A DNA stretch of 32,544 bases. It comes from Fibrobacteria bacterium (GTDB lineage Bacteria; Fibrobacterota; Fibrobacteria; UBA11236). A program made the position numbers and the translations under genes. Where the stretch lies: contig JADGQO010000111.1 of assembly GCA_017881725.1 (NCBI GenBank), positions 1 through 32,544 on the forward strand, in the 5' to 3' direction. The notes under the pieces are model-generated. The model made no database searches, had not been told where the DNA came from, and was given only the letters and a program-made list of their open reading frames with translations. Every line of letters starts with the position of its first letter. Position 1 is the stretch's first letter. Of this stretch, positions 8,685 through 17,979 are shown piece after piece.

Positions 8685-11246
8685 TTATTCCTTTGCCGCC
8701 GTCAAAGCATAAACGGTGATGTCCGGACCCACGGAATAACCTCCAAGCCGCCCTCCGGCGCGCAGCCAGTCAAGGCCCTCACGCAGATTTCCGAAATCAT
8801 CGAAGCGGGCGAAGCGCCAGGGCATGGGCTGGGGGCGGATGGCCAAAACCTGGGGCGACGCGAACAATTGCGTATAGAACCGGCATTCTTCGGGATACTT
8901 TTGCGGTTCACGGAAATAGCGTCCGTACAAATCGCTGGATACCACGGCGTATGGCTTTCCGCGCATCCCGGCCGTGTCACGATAGCTGCTGATGAAATCG
9001 AATCCCCGGCTCCAAGTGGGAACCAGGGGCGTATAATGCCCGGAAAGGGAATTCTCCGCCGTGATCCCCAATTCCGGAAACCGGTCCAAACCGATCAGTC
9101 GCGTGTCGCGCGCGCCCAGGTCCGCCAGCACGACGGCATCCTTCAGCAAGAGATCTCCCAAGGCTGCCGTAAGGAGAAGCCCAAACGCCAAACGCGCCCC
9201 GACTCGCCCTACGCGGGGCCAGTGAGCGGGAATGTCCCAAAGTCGGGCGATTCCAAAAGCCGCCAGTAACAGCGGCGTTACGGTCATGGGCAAGGACCAA
9301 CGCTCCCAATGCAACGGGAGCGCGCTGAGGATGATCCAGAACACCCAACCGGTAAAGACCGGCCCAGCGGATTTGCCTTGATTGCGAATCAGAGCGATGG
9401 CTCCCCAAAGTCCGGCGAGAGAGATTAACAGCGAGGCGCTGAATCCAAAGCCTCGGACATAAAACCATAGGTTCCCGAAAAATCCCAGCCCGTCATGCCC
9501 CGGATGTGTCGGCCGGGATTCCGAAATCGTATTCAAGAGGACCAAATGCGGATGCGTGGCCAGGTACGGTGAGGTCAAAAAAAGTACGATGGAGAAGGCG
9601 AGCAGCGCGCGCGCGGCGTTCAGAGCCAGCGTGCGCTTGGAATGGGAATGCACGATCCACAGGGCGGCCGCCAGGCAAGCCAGGGACAGGACTCCGGGGT
9701 ATTTTTCCACCGTCGCCAAAGCCGCGCAGGCCGACGCGGAGAATAAATTTCCCAAGTCCGGCGCCCGGATGTAACGCATGGAAAAAAGCATGACGCCCAA
9801 CACGGCCAGGGTCAGGGAAATATCCGGCGTCACGAAATGAGAATGCTGGATAAAAGGCGGGAAGCAGGCGAAAACCAAGGCCGCGATCCATCCCGCGCGA
9901 GGATTCCATTCCGCGCCGATGAGAAAGGCCAGCCACACCACCGCGACTCCCAGCATCGCCACGCAGATCCGGGAAAGCCAATGGTAAAAGGGCGCATGGG
10001 CCGCGAACGTTTCGGTCAAGGGTTGATGGAAGCGCGCTTGGCTCGCGATTCCGTAGACCATGGAAGCGAGGTAAATGCTCGCATGGTTCGGCCGCTCATA
10101 ATCAATCGGATTCAAGGAATTGTGCCGCGCCATTTCGGCGGGAAAATCGGTGATGGCGTATTCATCGGTATGCAGTAAGAGCGGGAAACCCCAATCCGCC
10201 TTGTAGGCGCGCAAGGCAAACGCCACGCCCAGAATTGGGAGCAGTAGCAACCATTGCTTCAAGTGGATAGGCACGACACCGTTACGGTCATCACGGTTGA
10301 GTCGAAAGAGTTTGAGGAAAACCGTTACACCCAGCGCCACGAAACCGAAATACAATAGGACGACGTTATGGAAAATCGGAAAGACATAGGCAACCAGTAG
10401 AGCTAGCGCAGACGCCGCCACCGCGATCCAGAAACGTGAAGGGGCCTGGCGCCGAGAACCTAAATCCAAAATCTCTCGCCAATGAAAACGCGCGTACTGG
10501 AATCCCAACACCAAAAAGCCCGCGCAGGCCAAGGCGAGAATGGAACTCACGATCGAAAACGCATGCAGGAGAAATCCCACCGGGTCCGGCCAGTTCAACA
10601 GGATGAGGTTGGGACGCATTTCGGAATTGGCCCAGGCCACGTCCGATTTCAATTTGGGCAGGAAAAGGAAATACACGAAAGCGCGCGCCGAGTCCCGGCC
10701 TTCCAAAAGTTCGCCCGCCTTCTGAGCGCTTCCGCACGATGCGCTGAATCCGCGCGATCCGACATTCAAGCGAACATCCGCGCCCTCACCGGCTTTCATC
10801 GGCAGGTCGTGGCACCAGGCCCGGAAAAGGTTTTTTGTCGACGCCGCCGCAGCGACTGCGGGCGCAGCGACTGCGGCCACAACCGCTGCGGTCTCAGGAG
10901 CGACCGGTCCGGAATTTTCCTCCGGTAAACCGCGGAAGGTGCGCACTTTTCCCAGGGTAGGATTCACGCAATGAACGCAATCCACTTGGACCGGATCACG
11001 CACGATTTCATAATGCTGGGAGCGGAGGATTTGGAATAGCCATAGCGAGGGCAGAAAAACGAGGGTTAAAAAAATGAACGCCAAAATCGCAGGCCAGGAA
11101 AAATAGGGTCTCCCGGACGTGGCGTCGCGAGTGCCGGAAAATGGACCGGTAAGAGGGCCGGTTAGCGGGCCAGTAGTTGGCCCCTGCACCGTAGGGGAAA
11201 TGGTTTCAGCGGCTTTTATCAGCGGGGGCTCCTGGATAGGAGTCAA
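8685..11246 (-). CDS. GT-C fold membrane glycosyltransferase (ArnT/PMT-like), first gene of glycan operon
   Basis: 853-aa polytopic membrane protein. Residues 22-38 are a Thr-Gly-Pro repeat (TGPLTGPLTGPFSG). A first membrane segment lies at about 50-72. An extracytoplasmic domain with paired cysteines (DCVHC at 90-93, C145, C171) and an Ala-rich run at 119-135 follows. From about 222 on there are many transmembrane helices. The loop LLLHTDEYAITDFPAEMARH places an acidic DE pair (361-362) where GT-C enzymes of the PMT/ArnT class carry their catalytic acidic residue, and PPFIQHSHFVTPDISL is also typical of the class. Such enzymes use polyprenyl-phosphate sugars on the periplasmic side. The start is TTG at 11246, since an in-frame TGA lies two codons upstream. 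The donor is presumably made by the two downstream genes; the acceptor is unknown. Confidence 0.82.
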   Translation of the reverse strand: MTPIQEPPLIKAAETISPTVQGPTTGPLTGPLTGPFSGTRDATSGRPYFSWPAILAFIFLTLVFLPSLWLFQILRSQHYEIVRDPVQVDCVHCVNPTLGKVRTFRGLPEENSGPVAPETAAVVAAVAAPAVAAAASTKNLFRAWCHDLPMKAGEGADVRLNVGSRGFSASCGSAQKAGELLEGRDSARAFVYFLFLPKLKSDVAWANSEMRPNLILLNWPDPVGFLLHAFSIVSSILALACAGFLVLGFQYARFHWREILDLGSRRQAPSRFWIAVAASALALLVAYVFPIFHNVVLLYFGFVALGVTVFLKLFRLNRDDRNGVVPIHLKQWLLLLPILGVAFALRAYKADWGFPLLLHTDEYAITDFPAEMARHNSLNPIDYERPNHASIYLASMVYGIASQARFHQPLTETFAAHAPFYHWLSRICVAMLGVAVVWLAFLIGAEWNPRAGWIAALVFACFPPFIQHSHFVTPDISLTLAVLGVMLFSMRYIRAPDLGNLFSASACAALATVEKYPGVLSLACLAAALWIVHSHSKRTLALNAARALLAFSIVLFLTSPYLATHPHLVLLNTISESRPTHPGHDGLGFFGNLWFYVRGFGFSASLLISLAGLWGAIALIRNQGKSAGPVFTGWVFWIILSALPLHWERWSLPMTVTPLLLAAFGIARLWDIPAHWPRVGRVGARLAFGLLLTAALGDLLLKDAVVLADLGARDTRLIGLDRFPELGITAENSLSGHYTPLVPTWSRGFDFISSYRDTAGMRGKPYAVVSSDLYGRYFREPQKYPEECRFYTQLFASPQVLAIRPQPMPWRFARFDDFGNLREGLDWLRAGGRLGGYSVGPDITVYALTAAKE

Positions 11247-11452
11247 AATTCACCGCCGAATGTTGGGATTTGAATGAACTCCTATTTCAAAATCAAGACA
11301 AATCCAACGCAAAGCGTTTAACAGGAGCTCCATGACCTCCATCCCATTTTCTATAAGATCCAGATCCATAACGTTTTTAAAATTCGCTACGGATAAAAGC
11401 GCCTGTGTATCTCCGCGATGTATCGGATTTGATTTTTTGAAATGGAGCAAGC
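11247..11452. other. Divergent intergenic region between GT-C operon and cobQ
   Basis: 206 bp of lower-GC sequence between two divergently transcribed genes. It should contain promoters for both. No clear riboswitch (in particular no cobalamin-box pattern) was recognised. A 66-codon open frame on the minus strand has no recognisable similarity and no good start signal. Confidence 0.4.
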
Positions 11453-12928
11453 ATGACAGCCAAGGTTCTGATGGTTCAAGGCAGCAGTTCCTCGGCGGGC
11501 AAGAGCCTGCTGGTGGGCGCGCTCTGCCGCTATTATGCCCGGCGCGGTCTGCGCGTAGCGCCTTTCAAAGCCCAAAATATGTCGAACAACGCCGCCGTCT
11601 GCGCCGATGGCAGCGAGATTGGACGCGCCCAGGCGCTGCAGGCCGCCGCCGCGCGCATCGAACCGTCCGCGCTGATGAACCCGGTGCTGATCAAGCCCGA
11701 AGCCGACGCCCGCTCGCAGATTATTTTGCTGGGCCGCGTCTTTGGCACGTTTGCCGCCCATGAGTATTATCGGAACAAGGATTTTCTCTGGTCAAAGGTC
11801 ACGGCCGCGCTCGACGAATTGCGCGGGCAGTACGATCTCGTCATCATCGAAGGCGCGGGCAGCGCCGCCGAACTGAACCTGCGGCATGGCGACATCGTCA
11901 ACATGGCGGTGGCGCGTTACGCCAATGCGCCTGTGCTGCTGATCGGAGACATCGACCGCGGCGGCATCTTCGCCCAGCTGATCGGCACGCTCTGGCTGCT
12001 CGAACCCGAGGAGCGCACCCTGGTGCGCGGCTTGGTCGTCAACAAATTTCGCGGCGACCTCACGCTCTTTGCTGACGGCGTCCGCATACTAGAAGAAAAG
12101 GGAAAGGTTCCGGTGTTGGGCGTGCTGCCGTACCTGCGGGATTTGTATCTGCCGGATGAAGACGCCGTATCCATTGAAAAACCATCCGCCCCGAAGTCCA
12201 TCCCGCCCGCCGGGGTGGACCTGGCCGTGGTGCGATTGCCGCGCATCTCCAACTTTGACGATTTCGATCCGCTGCGCGCCGAGCCGGGCGTGCGCCTGCG
12301 CTATGTGGCCTCCGCGCACGAGCTTGGCAATCCGGATGCGGTCATTCTCCCCGGCACCAAAAACACGCTGGCCGATCTGAGCTGGCTGCGTGAAGTGGGA
12401 TTGGCGCGGGCCACCGTCGATTTCGCGCGGCGCGGCGGCAGCGTAGTGGGCGTCTGCGGCGGGTTCCAGATGCTGGGCGAAAGCCTGCACGACCCACAGC
12501 GCATCGAATCGGACGTCGAATCCGCCGAGGGCTTGGGGCTGCTTCCGGTGACGACGAACTTCCTCGCGCAAAAAACGACCACGCGCACGCGCACGGTGAT
12601 TACCTCCGGATCAGGCTGGTTGGCCGCGCTCCGGGGTCAGGCTCTCGACGGGTATGAAATCCATCTAGGCGAGACAAAGGGCGGCGTCCCCCTGCTTGCA
12701 AACGACGGAGCCACCAGCGCGGATGGAAAAATATGGGGCTGTTATTTGCACGGATTGTTTGCCAACGACTTCTTCCGCCACGCCTGGCTCACAAGCCTGG
12801 GCTGGACGGGCGTTAACGCGCTGCGCAGCGAAACCGCCCTGCTCGACCAGTCGCTCGAAGCGCTGGCTGATGCCGTCGAAACGGCATTCGATATGGATTT
12901 GCTGGAGAAAATTATTTGGGGAAACTAA
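11453..12928 (+). CDS. cobQ: Cobyric acid synthase (adenosylcobyrinic acid a,c-diamide amidase)
   Basis: 491-aa CobQ/CbiP enzyme, which amidates side chains b, d, e and g of adenosylcobyrinic acid a,c-diamide with glutamine and ATP in the cobalamin pathway. The N-terminal dethiobiotin-synthetase-like ATPase has the P-loop GSSSSAGKS (10-18), the FKAQNMSNN signature (38-46) and the GDIDRGG motif (165-171). The C-terminal class I glutamine amidotransferase domain has the nucleophile C335 in VVGVCGGFQMLG and H433 in GCYLHGLF, plus the DGYEIHLG motif (399-406). The length is normal. The ATG has GGAG 7 nt upstream. No other cobalamin gene is in the window, so here it stands alone. The gene is visibly GC-rich and could have been acquired horizontally, which is inference only. 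Confidence 0.95.
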   Translation: MTAKVLMVQGSSSSAGKSLLVGALCRYYARRGLRVAPFKAQNMSNNAAVCADGSEIGRAQALQAAAARIEPSALMNPVLIKPEADARSQIILLGRVFGTFAAHEYYRNKDFLWSKVTAALDELRGQYDLVIIEGAGSAAELNLRHGDIVNMAVARYANAPVLLIGDIDRGGIFAQLIGTLWLLEPEERTLVRGLVVNKFRGDLTLFADGVRILEEKGKVPVLGVLPYLRDLYLPDEDAVSIEKPSAPKSIPPAGVDLAVVRLPRISNFDDFDPLRAEPGVRLRYVASAHELGNPDAVILPGTKNTLADLSWLREVGLARATVDFARRGGSVVGVCGGFQMLGESLHDPQRIESDVESAEGLGLLPVTTNFLAQKTTTRTRTVITSGSGWLAALRGQALDGYEIHLGETKGGVPLLANDGATSADGKIWGCYLHGLFANDFFRHAWLTSLGWTGVNALRSETALLDQSLEALADAVETAFDMDLLEKIIWGN

Positions 12929-12951
12929 CGGGCAGCCAACCCATTGGTAAG

Positions 12952-12972
12952 ACCGCCGCTTAGCGAGGCGGT
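12952..12972 (+). terminator. Hairpin between convergent cobQ and the propeller gene
   Basis: ACCGCC (12952-12957) pairs with GGCGGT (12967-12972) around a 9-nt loop, followed by TTTC. It lies 24 nt after the cobQ stop and overlaps the last codon and stop of the opposing gene. The U-tract is weak, so termination is plausible but not certain. Confidence 0.35.
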
Positions 12973-15052
12973 TTCGGCTGGGCGAGGAGGTCGAAGCCCC
13001 TGCGGCCTATGGCGTCGCATCCGATTCCGGTGAGGGCGGGAGTGACGAAGATCAAACGGCCATCCGGGAAAAGCCGCCAGGTTGGCCTTTCGATGCGGGC
13101 CTGTCTGGGTCCCGGAAGGATCCGGGGTCCCGGAAGGATGGCTAAATTTTCGTCCACTTGGGTCCAACGGGCCAACCCCGCCGAGGGCTTGCCGCCGGCA
13201 CAATCAAAGAATCCGGCCACGAATACGTCTTCGCCCAGACAAGCCATCGTTTTGCCCATGGGTGCATTGAGCTTATCGCTGACGGCCAACCCCTCCCCGA
13301 GCGCCTTCCAAGCGCTCCCGTTCCAATGGGCCACGGCTCCGGTCGGATCGGAAAACTTCCCGGTGGCATACACTTCGCCCTTGGGAGAAACCGTCAGAGC
13401 CAGCACGCCGGACAGTCCGCCCCCAGTCAAGCCGGCCCCGGCAAGGCCGTCACCGGCCCCATGCCAAGTGGAGCCGTTCCACACCGCCACGCCTTGCGCA
13501 TTGAAAAGCCCCAGGCCCGTAAACTCCCCCGCCGCCCACAACTCTCCGCCTTTCATCGCCAGGGCCCGGATGAATCCGTTGAACAGCGGGGCCGATGCGG
13601 TGGCGCCGATCACGGTCCATTGTCCGCCGCTGAAGCGCGAGACTTGGGAGGGAATTCCCGCGGCCGTCTGCGTGTTCGCTTGGGCGGCATACAGGGACGT
13701 TCCATCCCATTCCAAGGCGGTGACGGGATAATCCAGCCCCCCGCCGACCGCATGCCAGGCGGCGCCGTCCCAGCGTGCGATATGCTTGGCATCGACGTTG
13801 CCTAAACGGGTGAAGTAGCCGCCGGCGTAAAGTCCGTCGGGCGCGCTGCGCAAAACCTCAATGCCCTGATCATCGCCGATCGGCTTCCAGGCCCCGCCGG
13901 ATAAGCGCCAGAGCCCGGGCTGGGCATTGCTGGAAAAGGACGCGCACAGGTAAACGTCATCGCCATACGGCTCCAAGGCCGTGATCCAGATCGGGGCCGC
14001 GTTCACGGAAAACGCGGAGCCGCGCTCGGCCCAACCGTTCCCGGTTCATTCGGAGAGGAGGGTTAAGCTGTCGGGGGATACGGCCCGGAATGTTCCGGCG
14101 GCAAGCATGCGTCCGCCGCGGTTGTTTAAAACGGAAATGGCGCCGGAGGGAGCCTGGGTGGAGAGCGCATAGGGCGGGTTCCAGATTTTTCCGTCCCACT
14201 GGCCCAGGTAGGGAGCGGAGGGATGATGAAAGCGGCCCCCGGCCCATACCGTTCCGTTCAATATCGCCAAGGCGTTGAGGTCGTTGTTGATGACGTGATC
14301 TCCGTAACGCTTCCAATTCGATCCTTCCCATGCCACGAAGGCCTCGACGATTCTGGATGAATCACCTTCGGGCGGGAACAGGAAGCCTCCGGCATAAATC
14401 CGCCCCGAGGCGCCGGCAATGATGTTGAAATAACCCCGGTTGGACGGCAAGTTTTCAAAGGCGATCCATTTCTGGCCATCCCAGCGGATCAGTCCGGGAA
14501 TGTCCGTGATGAGGGCGCCGCCAATCCCCCCGCCCGCCAAGAGCGCTCCGTCGACGACGGCCAAGCAACGCACGGTCATAGGGGTCCCTTCAGCCATCGT
14601 CTCCCAGTGGGTTCCGAAGCGAGCGATGTGATTCCCCGCCACCCCGCCGATAGCCGTGAATTCGCCCCCAACGATCAATTCGTTTCCCATCCCTTCCAGG
14701 GTGAAGATGAAGGCGTTGGCCTGCGCCTCGATCGAGACCAGCGCCGTCCCGTCGTAGCGGTAGATTTCCGTGGGCTTGGATTCGAACACCAAATAGGCGG
14801 CGTTACCAACCGCCGCAATCGGCCCCCAGCCGGCCAGACCTTTGGTTTCCGGCGGAAAGGACCAGACCGTCCCGTTCCAAACGGCCAAGCCATAGGTGCT
14901 ATCCGTCCGCGTAAATTTTCCGGAGGCGTAGATGAAGCCGCGACCATCGATGGCGATGCCTTGGATGGTTCCGTCGAGGCGGCGTCCAACTGGCGGCAAA
15001 GGCCGAATGGAATGTTACGGCCAGGAAGAGAGACTTCTTAAAGAAGTCGCAT
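12960..15052 (-). pseudogene. Secreted beta-propeller-like repeat protein, interrupted by an in-frame TGA and N-terminal frame changes
   Basis: Two open stretches in the same frame (14999-14046 and 14045-12960) are separated only by a TGA at 14048-14046. Both consist of repeats of the pattern h-x-x-W-(N/D)-G-x-x-W (VAVWNGSTWHGAG, IARWDGAAWHAVGGGL, VAHWNGSAWKALGEGL) alternating with (L/V)-(Y/W)-A-G-G-x-F. This is a propeller-like family common in large-genome environmental bacteria. At the break the sequence reads LLSE-stop-TGNGWAERGSAF, so the TGA replaces the first Trp of a blade motif. Upstream of 14999 a clear signal peptide (FFKKSLFLAVTFHSAFAASW) lies in another frame and itself lacks an in-frame ATG; ATG 15052 is in a third frame. 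The C-terminus contains a duplicated ILPGPR (18-bp direct repeat at 13107-13139). The function is unknown, probably surface-associated. Confidence 0.72.
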
Positions 15053-15139
15053 TTCCGAAGTATACCAAATGTGATCCGGGTCGCGCGCGAAGGGTCGCGG
15101 GCGAAGTGTCGAGCACCCCGGACTGCCGGCTACGTCGGA

Positions 15140-15565
15140 TTAGTTCCCCACATAGGGGGAATATTGCATGTCGATTTTCATGATGTGATCCACCAGCCAA
15201 CATTGCAGCAAGTCCATCAGTTGGTCGGACACCTCCAAATCGCCGTCCTGCCAACGCTTTTCCATGTCGGCGAGGGTCTCGATCAATTTCCGGTGCTCCA
15301 CTTGATGGGCATCCAGGCCCGAGTACGCGGCCTTCGCCATCAGCTCCTCTTCGACCTGGAAATGGTAATGCACATACTGCTTAAGGCTATCCAGACATTT
15401 TTGGATCACCGTATCCGCATGGTCGTTTCACATGGCCGAATACAGATCGTTGATAAGATTGATCAGTTGTTTATGATCGGCGTCCATCTGCGCATTCTTC
15501 ACCGACATCATATCGGCCCAATCGATGAGCAAATGTTTTTCTTGGACCTCGTCGAAATCGGCCAT
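15140..15565 (-). pseudogene. Bacteriohemerythrin gene with in-frame TGA at codon 46
   Basis: From ATG 15565 (ribosome binding site GGAGG about 7 nt upstream) the frame encodes MADFDEVQEKHLLIDWADMM, then DADHKQLINLINDLYSAM. It meets TGA at 15430-15428 and continues in the same frame with NDHADTVIQKCLDSLKQYVH to the TAA at 15140. The whole is a four-helix hemerythrin-like O2-binding protein: D-A-D-H at 28-31, HFQVEEELM, HQVEHRKL and DHIMKID carry the diiron His/Glu/Asp ligands. In relatives the position of the TGA is usually Arg or Lys, so CGA to TGA is the simplest change. Without readthrough only 45 residues are made. An internal GTG or ATC restart after the TGA would give a domain lacking the first iron ligands. 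Confidence 0.78.
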
Positions 15566-15858
15566 AGCCACCCTCCTGCAAACTTCAATCCAACTGAATA
15601 GCCGTCACTTTACTCTGACTGTCGGCGGCGAACAGTTACAAGGGAAAAGGCCCTGCTAATTTTTGCCATACTAGCAGGAACTGGGCGGAGGCACGACAAT
15701 CTTTCAGATGCGAAGCCATGAGCAGGTTAAGCAAAGGGAAAAACCCATGCAACAATTGATTGGAAAGGGGTTGGGACAAACTCAAGGAAATCGATGGCGA
15801 ATCCGGTGCGTAGCGCTTTACGCTCGGGAAAACGTTACTCTTTTGAAGCATCCAATTT
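15566..15858. other. Divergent intergenic region with small inverted repeats
   Basis: 293 bp between the hemerythrin gene and the next plus-strand gene. It contains a 7-bp inverted repeat CCTGCTA (15652-15658) / TAGCAGG (15672-15678) with a 13-nt spacer, and a small GCGTA/TACGC hairpin near 15814. Either could be an operator or RNA structure. No coding signal was recognised. Confidence 0.3.
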
Positions 15859-17624
15859 TTGTGTGAGGTATTTCTGAAATTTTTCTCTGTTCGTAACGTG
15901 ATTTTCCTGGGTATCGCCGGATGGTATGGGCCGGCCCATGCCGGAACCGATCTCGATATCTCCGTCGCGGACGTAAAAATTACCGTGCCGGGCGAATACC
16001 GCATTACGGGTGTGACCGATATACATACCATTCAGGTCGGCGCTACCGGGCCCGTCCGCGTGATTCTGGACAATGTCAGTATCGACCTTACCGCAAGCGG
16101 CGGATGCCCCGTGGCGGCCGGGGGCGATTCCGTGACCGTTTTGCTCAATGGGGTGAACACCCTTCGCGCAGGAGGCGATGGTAAATCCGGCATGGCCATG
16201 GGTTCCCATACTCATCTGGATGATTATGTGGCGACTTCCGGCGATGACGGTAAAGTCGGCGTCCTCACGGCGTATGGCGGACTCTACGGCGCCGGGATGG
16301 AGGGCGAGCCCATTTTCGATGGCGGCCATTGGATAGTAAACGGAGGCACTCGCGCGGCGGGAATCCGCACGGGTATGATCATGAACGGCGGAGCCGTCGA
16401 AGTCACCGGCGGGAGTTGGTCCGCCGGCATTGGCGGAAACGAGAATCAAGACGGCGGAGTCTCCGTGATCAACGGTGGGAGTTTGATCGTGACCGGCGGA
16501 TCCTATGGCGCGGCCATCGGCGGAGGATACCTTGGATCCGGAAATAGTTTGACCATAAATGGTGGTTATGTGACGGCCACGGGCGGCAGTTACGCTTCGG
16601 GCATAGGCGGAGGGGAAGGGGGAAATGGCGGCAGCCTCATCATGACCGGAGGCACCCTAGAAGTCACGGGCGGAACGAATGCAACCGCCATCGGATCGGG
16701 GCAACATGGCGCTTCGGAAGGAACCCTAACGATTACGGGAGGAAACATCGGCAGACCCGCGGGAGCGATTCCCGCCAGCCGCACCAATGGCGTCAATCCT
16801 GTTTATCTACTCCGTATCGGTGGCTTTGGCATCTTGGCGCAGTAAACGGTTACGTCGTCACCCAAGGGATACGCTATCCTTTTACGTGTACCGTCACTAC
16901 GGAAGACACGGCCATATGTCCAGTGGCCCAATCCAACGCGATTAACGTATACAAGGATGGTCGTTTTTGGAATCGGACCGACGAGACCTATAAATACGTT
17001 AAGGGAGATACAATCTATTCCAACCTTGCGTTTGGCCGCTCGGTGGGCCTGGACACGGGAATGTGGAAAATTTTTGAAGGATCCGAACAGCGCGCGCTTT
17101 TTCAGGTGTCCAACTTTTCGGTTGGCTATGTCGGTAGCGTCACGTTTTATTATTACACCGTTCGCTTCGCGGGACCCGCAGGCCTTAAACTTCCGGATTC
17201 CCAAATCGTATTTGGTAATAACCATATCGCCAAACCGGTGGATCCCCAGTTGAGCGGATGCACGTTCGCAGGATGGTATCCGGATTCCGCCGGGACTGCC
17301 CAATGGGATTTTCCCAACAACCCCGTCCTCAAAACCATGACTCTGCGGGCGAAATTTGCTTCCGGTTGCCCGGTTTCCGGAATCCAAATTCCAGGTCGCG
17401 AAAACCATTCCGCACCGATGCGCGCATATTTCCTGAATCATCTGCTATGGATCGAAGGTTGTAAACCTGGAACTCAGGCGCAAATTTTAGACATCCAAGG
17501 TAACCTGAAGGTTAACATCCTGATTACGGATGATCATCAGGCTATTTCCGTGCCGTCCCATGCGGGGTTATACCTGGTACGCGCCGGCAAGGAAACCAGA
17601 ATGGTCGCCGTCTCGGGAGAATGA
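15859..17624 (+). pseudogene. Surface protein with carbohydrate-binding repeats, InlB-type repeat and C-terminal sorting-like tail; one frameshift
   Basis: The first frame (15859-16845) has a hydrophobic leader (NVIFLGIAGWYGPAHAG) and then Gly-rich repeats of the type (V/L)-x-V-T-G-G-S-x-x-(A/S)-(A/G)-I-G-G (16390-16760). These resemble the Cthe_2159-like carbohydrate-binding beta-helix family. It stops at TAA 16843-16845. The next frame, shifted by one nucleotide, continues without a gap from about 16830 (AVNGYVVTQGIRYPF) to 17624 and includes an InlB/Flg_new repeat (FAGWYPDSAGTAQWDFPNNP). It ends in a tail with AQILDIQGNL and GLYLVRAGKETRMVAV, typical of C-terminal secretion/sorting domains in Fibrobacterota and Bacteroidota. 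One missing base near 16800-16845 would restore a protein of about 588 aa. The start is uncertain: TTG 15859 is weak, and CTG 15874 has AGG upstream. Confidence 0.7.
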
Positions 17625-17979
17625 ATTATTAAAGCAGGGGCGGATCCGTTGGGCGACGGCCGGGATCGCCTACCGAGACCGCGGGGCCCGCGTCGATCCG
17701 CGCGCCATGTCCTGTACCAATAGGCAGTGGAACTCCGTGGTATTGCCCCAATCCTCCGTGGAGAAAGACGTCATGCCGAATCCGATGGAGACGGGGATGG
17801 ACGCCGAAGCCGTGGCCGGGGCCGCGGACTGGGTGAACTTCGCATTGGCCGCATAAACTTCCAGGATTTTTTCATAAGACTCCCAGAAGCCGAGCGGTGC
17901 GCGGCACGCTGAGAAAGATATCGCGGAAGGCCGGATTATTCCCTGCAATTCTATACTTTTTGTTTTCGCGGGAGATTCC
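17625..17979. other. Intergenic region holding one copy of a dispersed repeat; possible minus-strand gene remnant
   Basis: 355 bp between a surface-protein gene and the methyltransferase gene. It includes the repeat at 17666-17702. Minus-strand codons at about 17930-17670 read EKILEVYAANAKFTQSAAPA and continue to a TGA. The composition looks protein-like, but there is no plausible start and no family I recognise, so I do not call it a gene. The ribosome binding site of the following gene (GGAG, 17971-17974) ends the region. Confidence 0.35.
17666..17702 (+). repeat. 37-bp dispersed repeat, copy 1
   Basis: Begins tcgcctaccgagaccgc and ends cgcgtcgatccgcg. It matches 29654-29690 at 34 of 37 positions. 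It lies 41 bp after the stop of the preceding plus-strand gene, in the same orientation as copy 2. Confidence 0.75.

Noticed and set aside
11250-11450. 66-codon open frame on the minus strand between the GT-C gene and cobQ
   Set aside because: No recognisable similarity and no ribosome binding site, and it fills exactly the region that must hold two divergent promoters.
11247-11452. Cobalamin riboswitch upstream of cobQ
   Set aside because: No B12-box-like sequence or multi-helix arrangement could be recognised in this short region.
15428-15430. Selenocysteine at the hemerythrin TGA
   Set aside because: Hemerythrins do not use a cysteine or selenocysteine at this position, and no convincing hairpin directly downstream was seen.
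12960-15565. Genome-wide recoding of TGA as a sense codon, suggested by two internal TGAs
   Set aside because: Intact genes here use TGA as their real stop (for example 2124-2126 and 30675-30677), long conserved genes contain no internal TGA, and the two sites map to different expected residues (Trp versus Arg/Lys).
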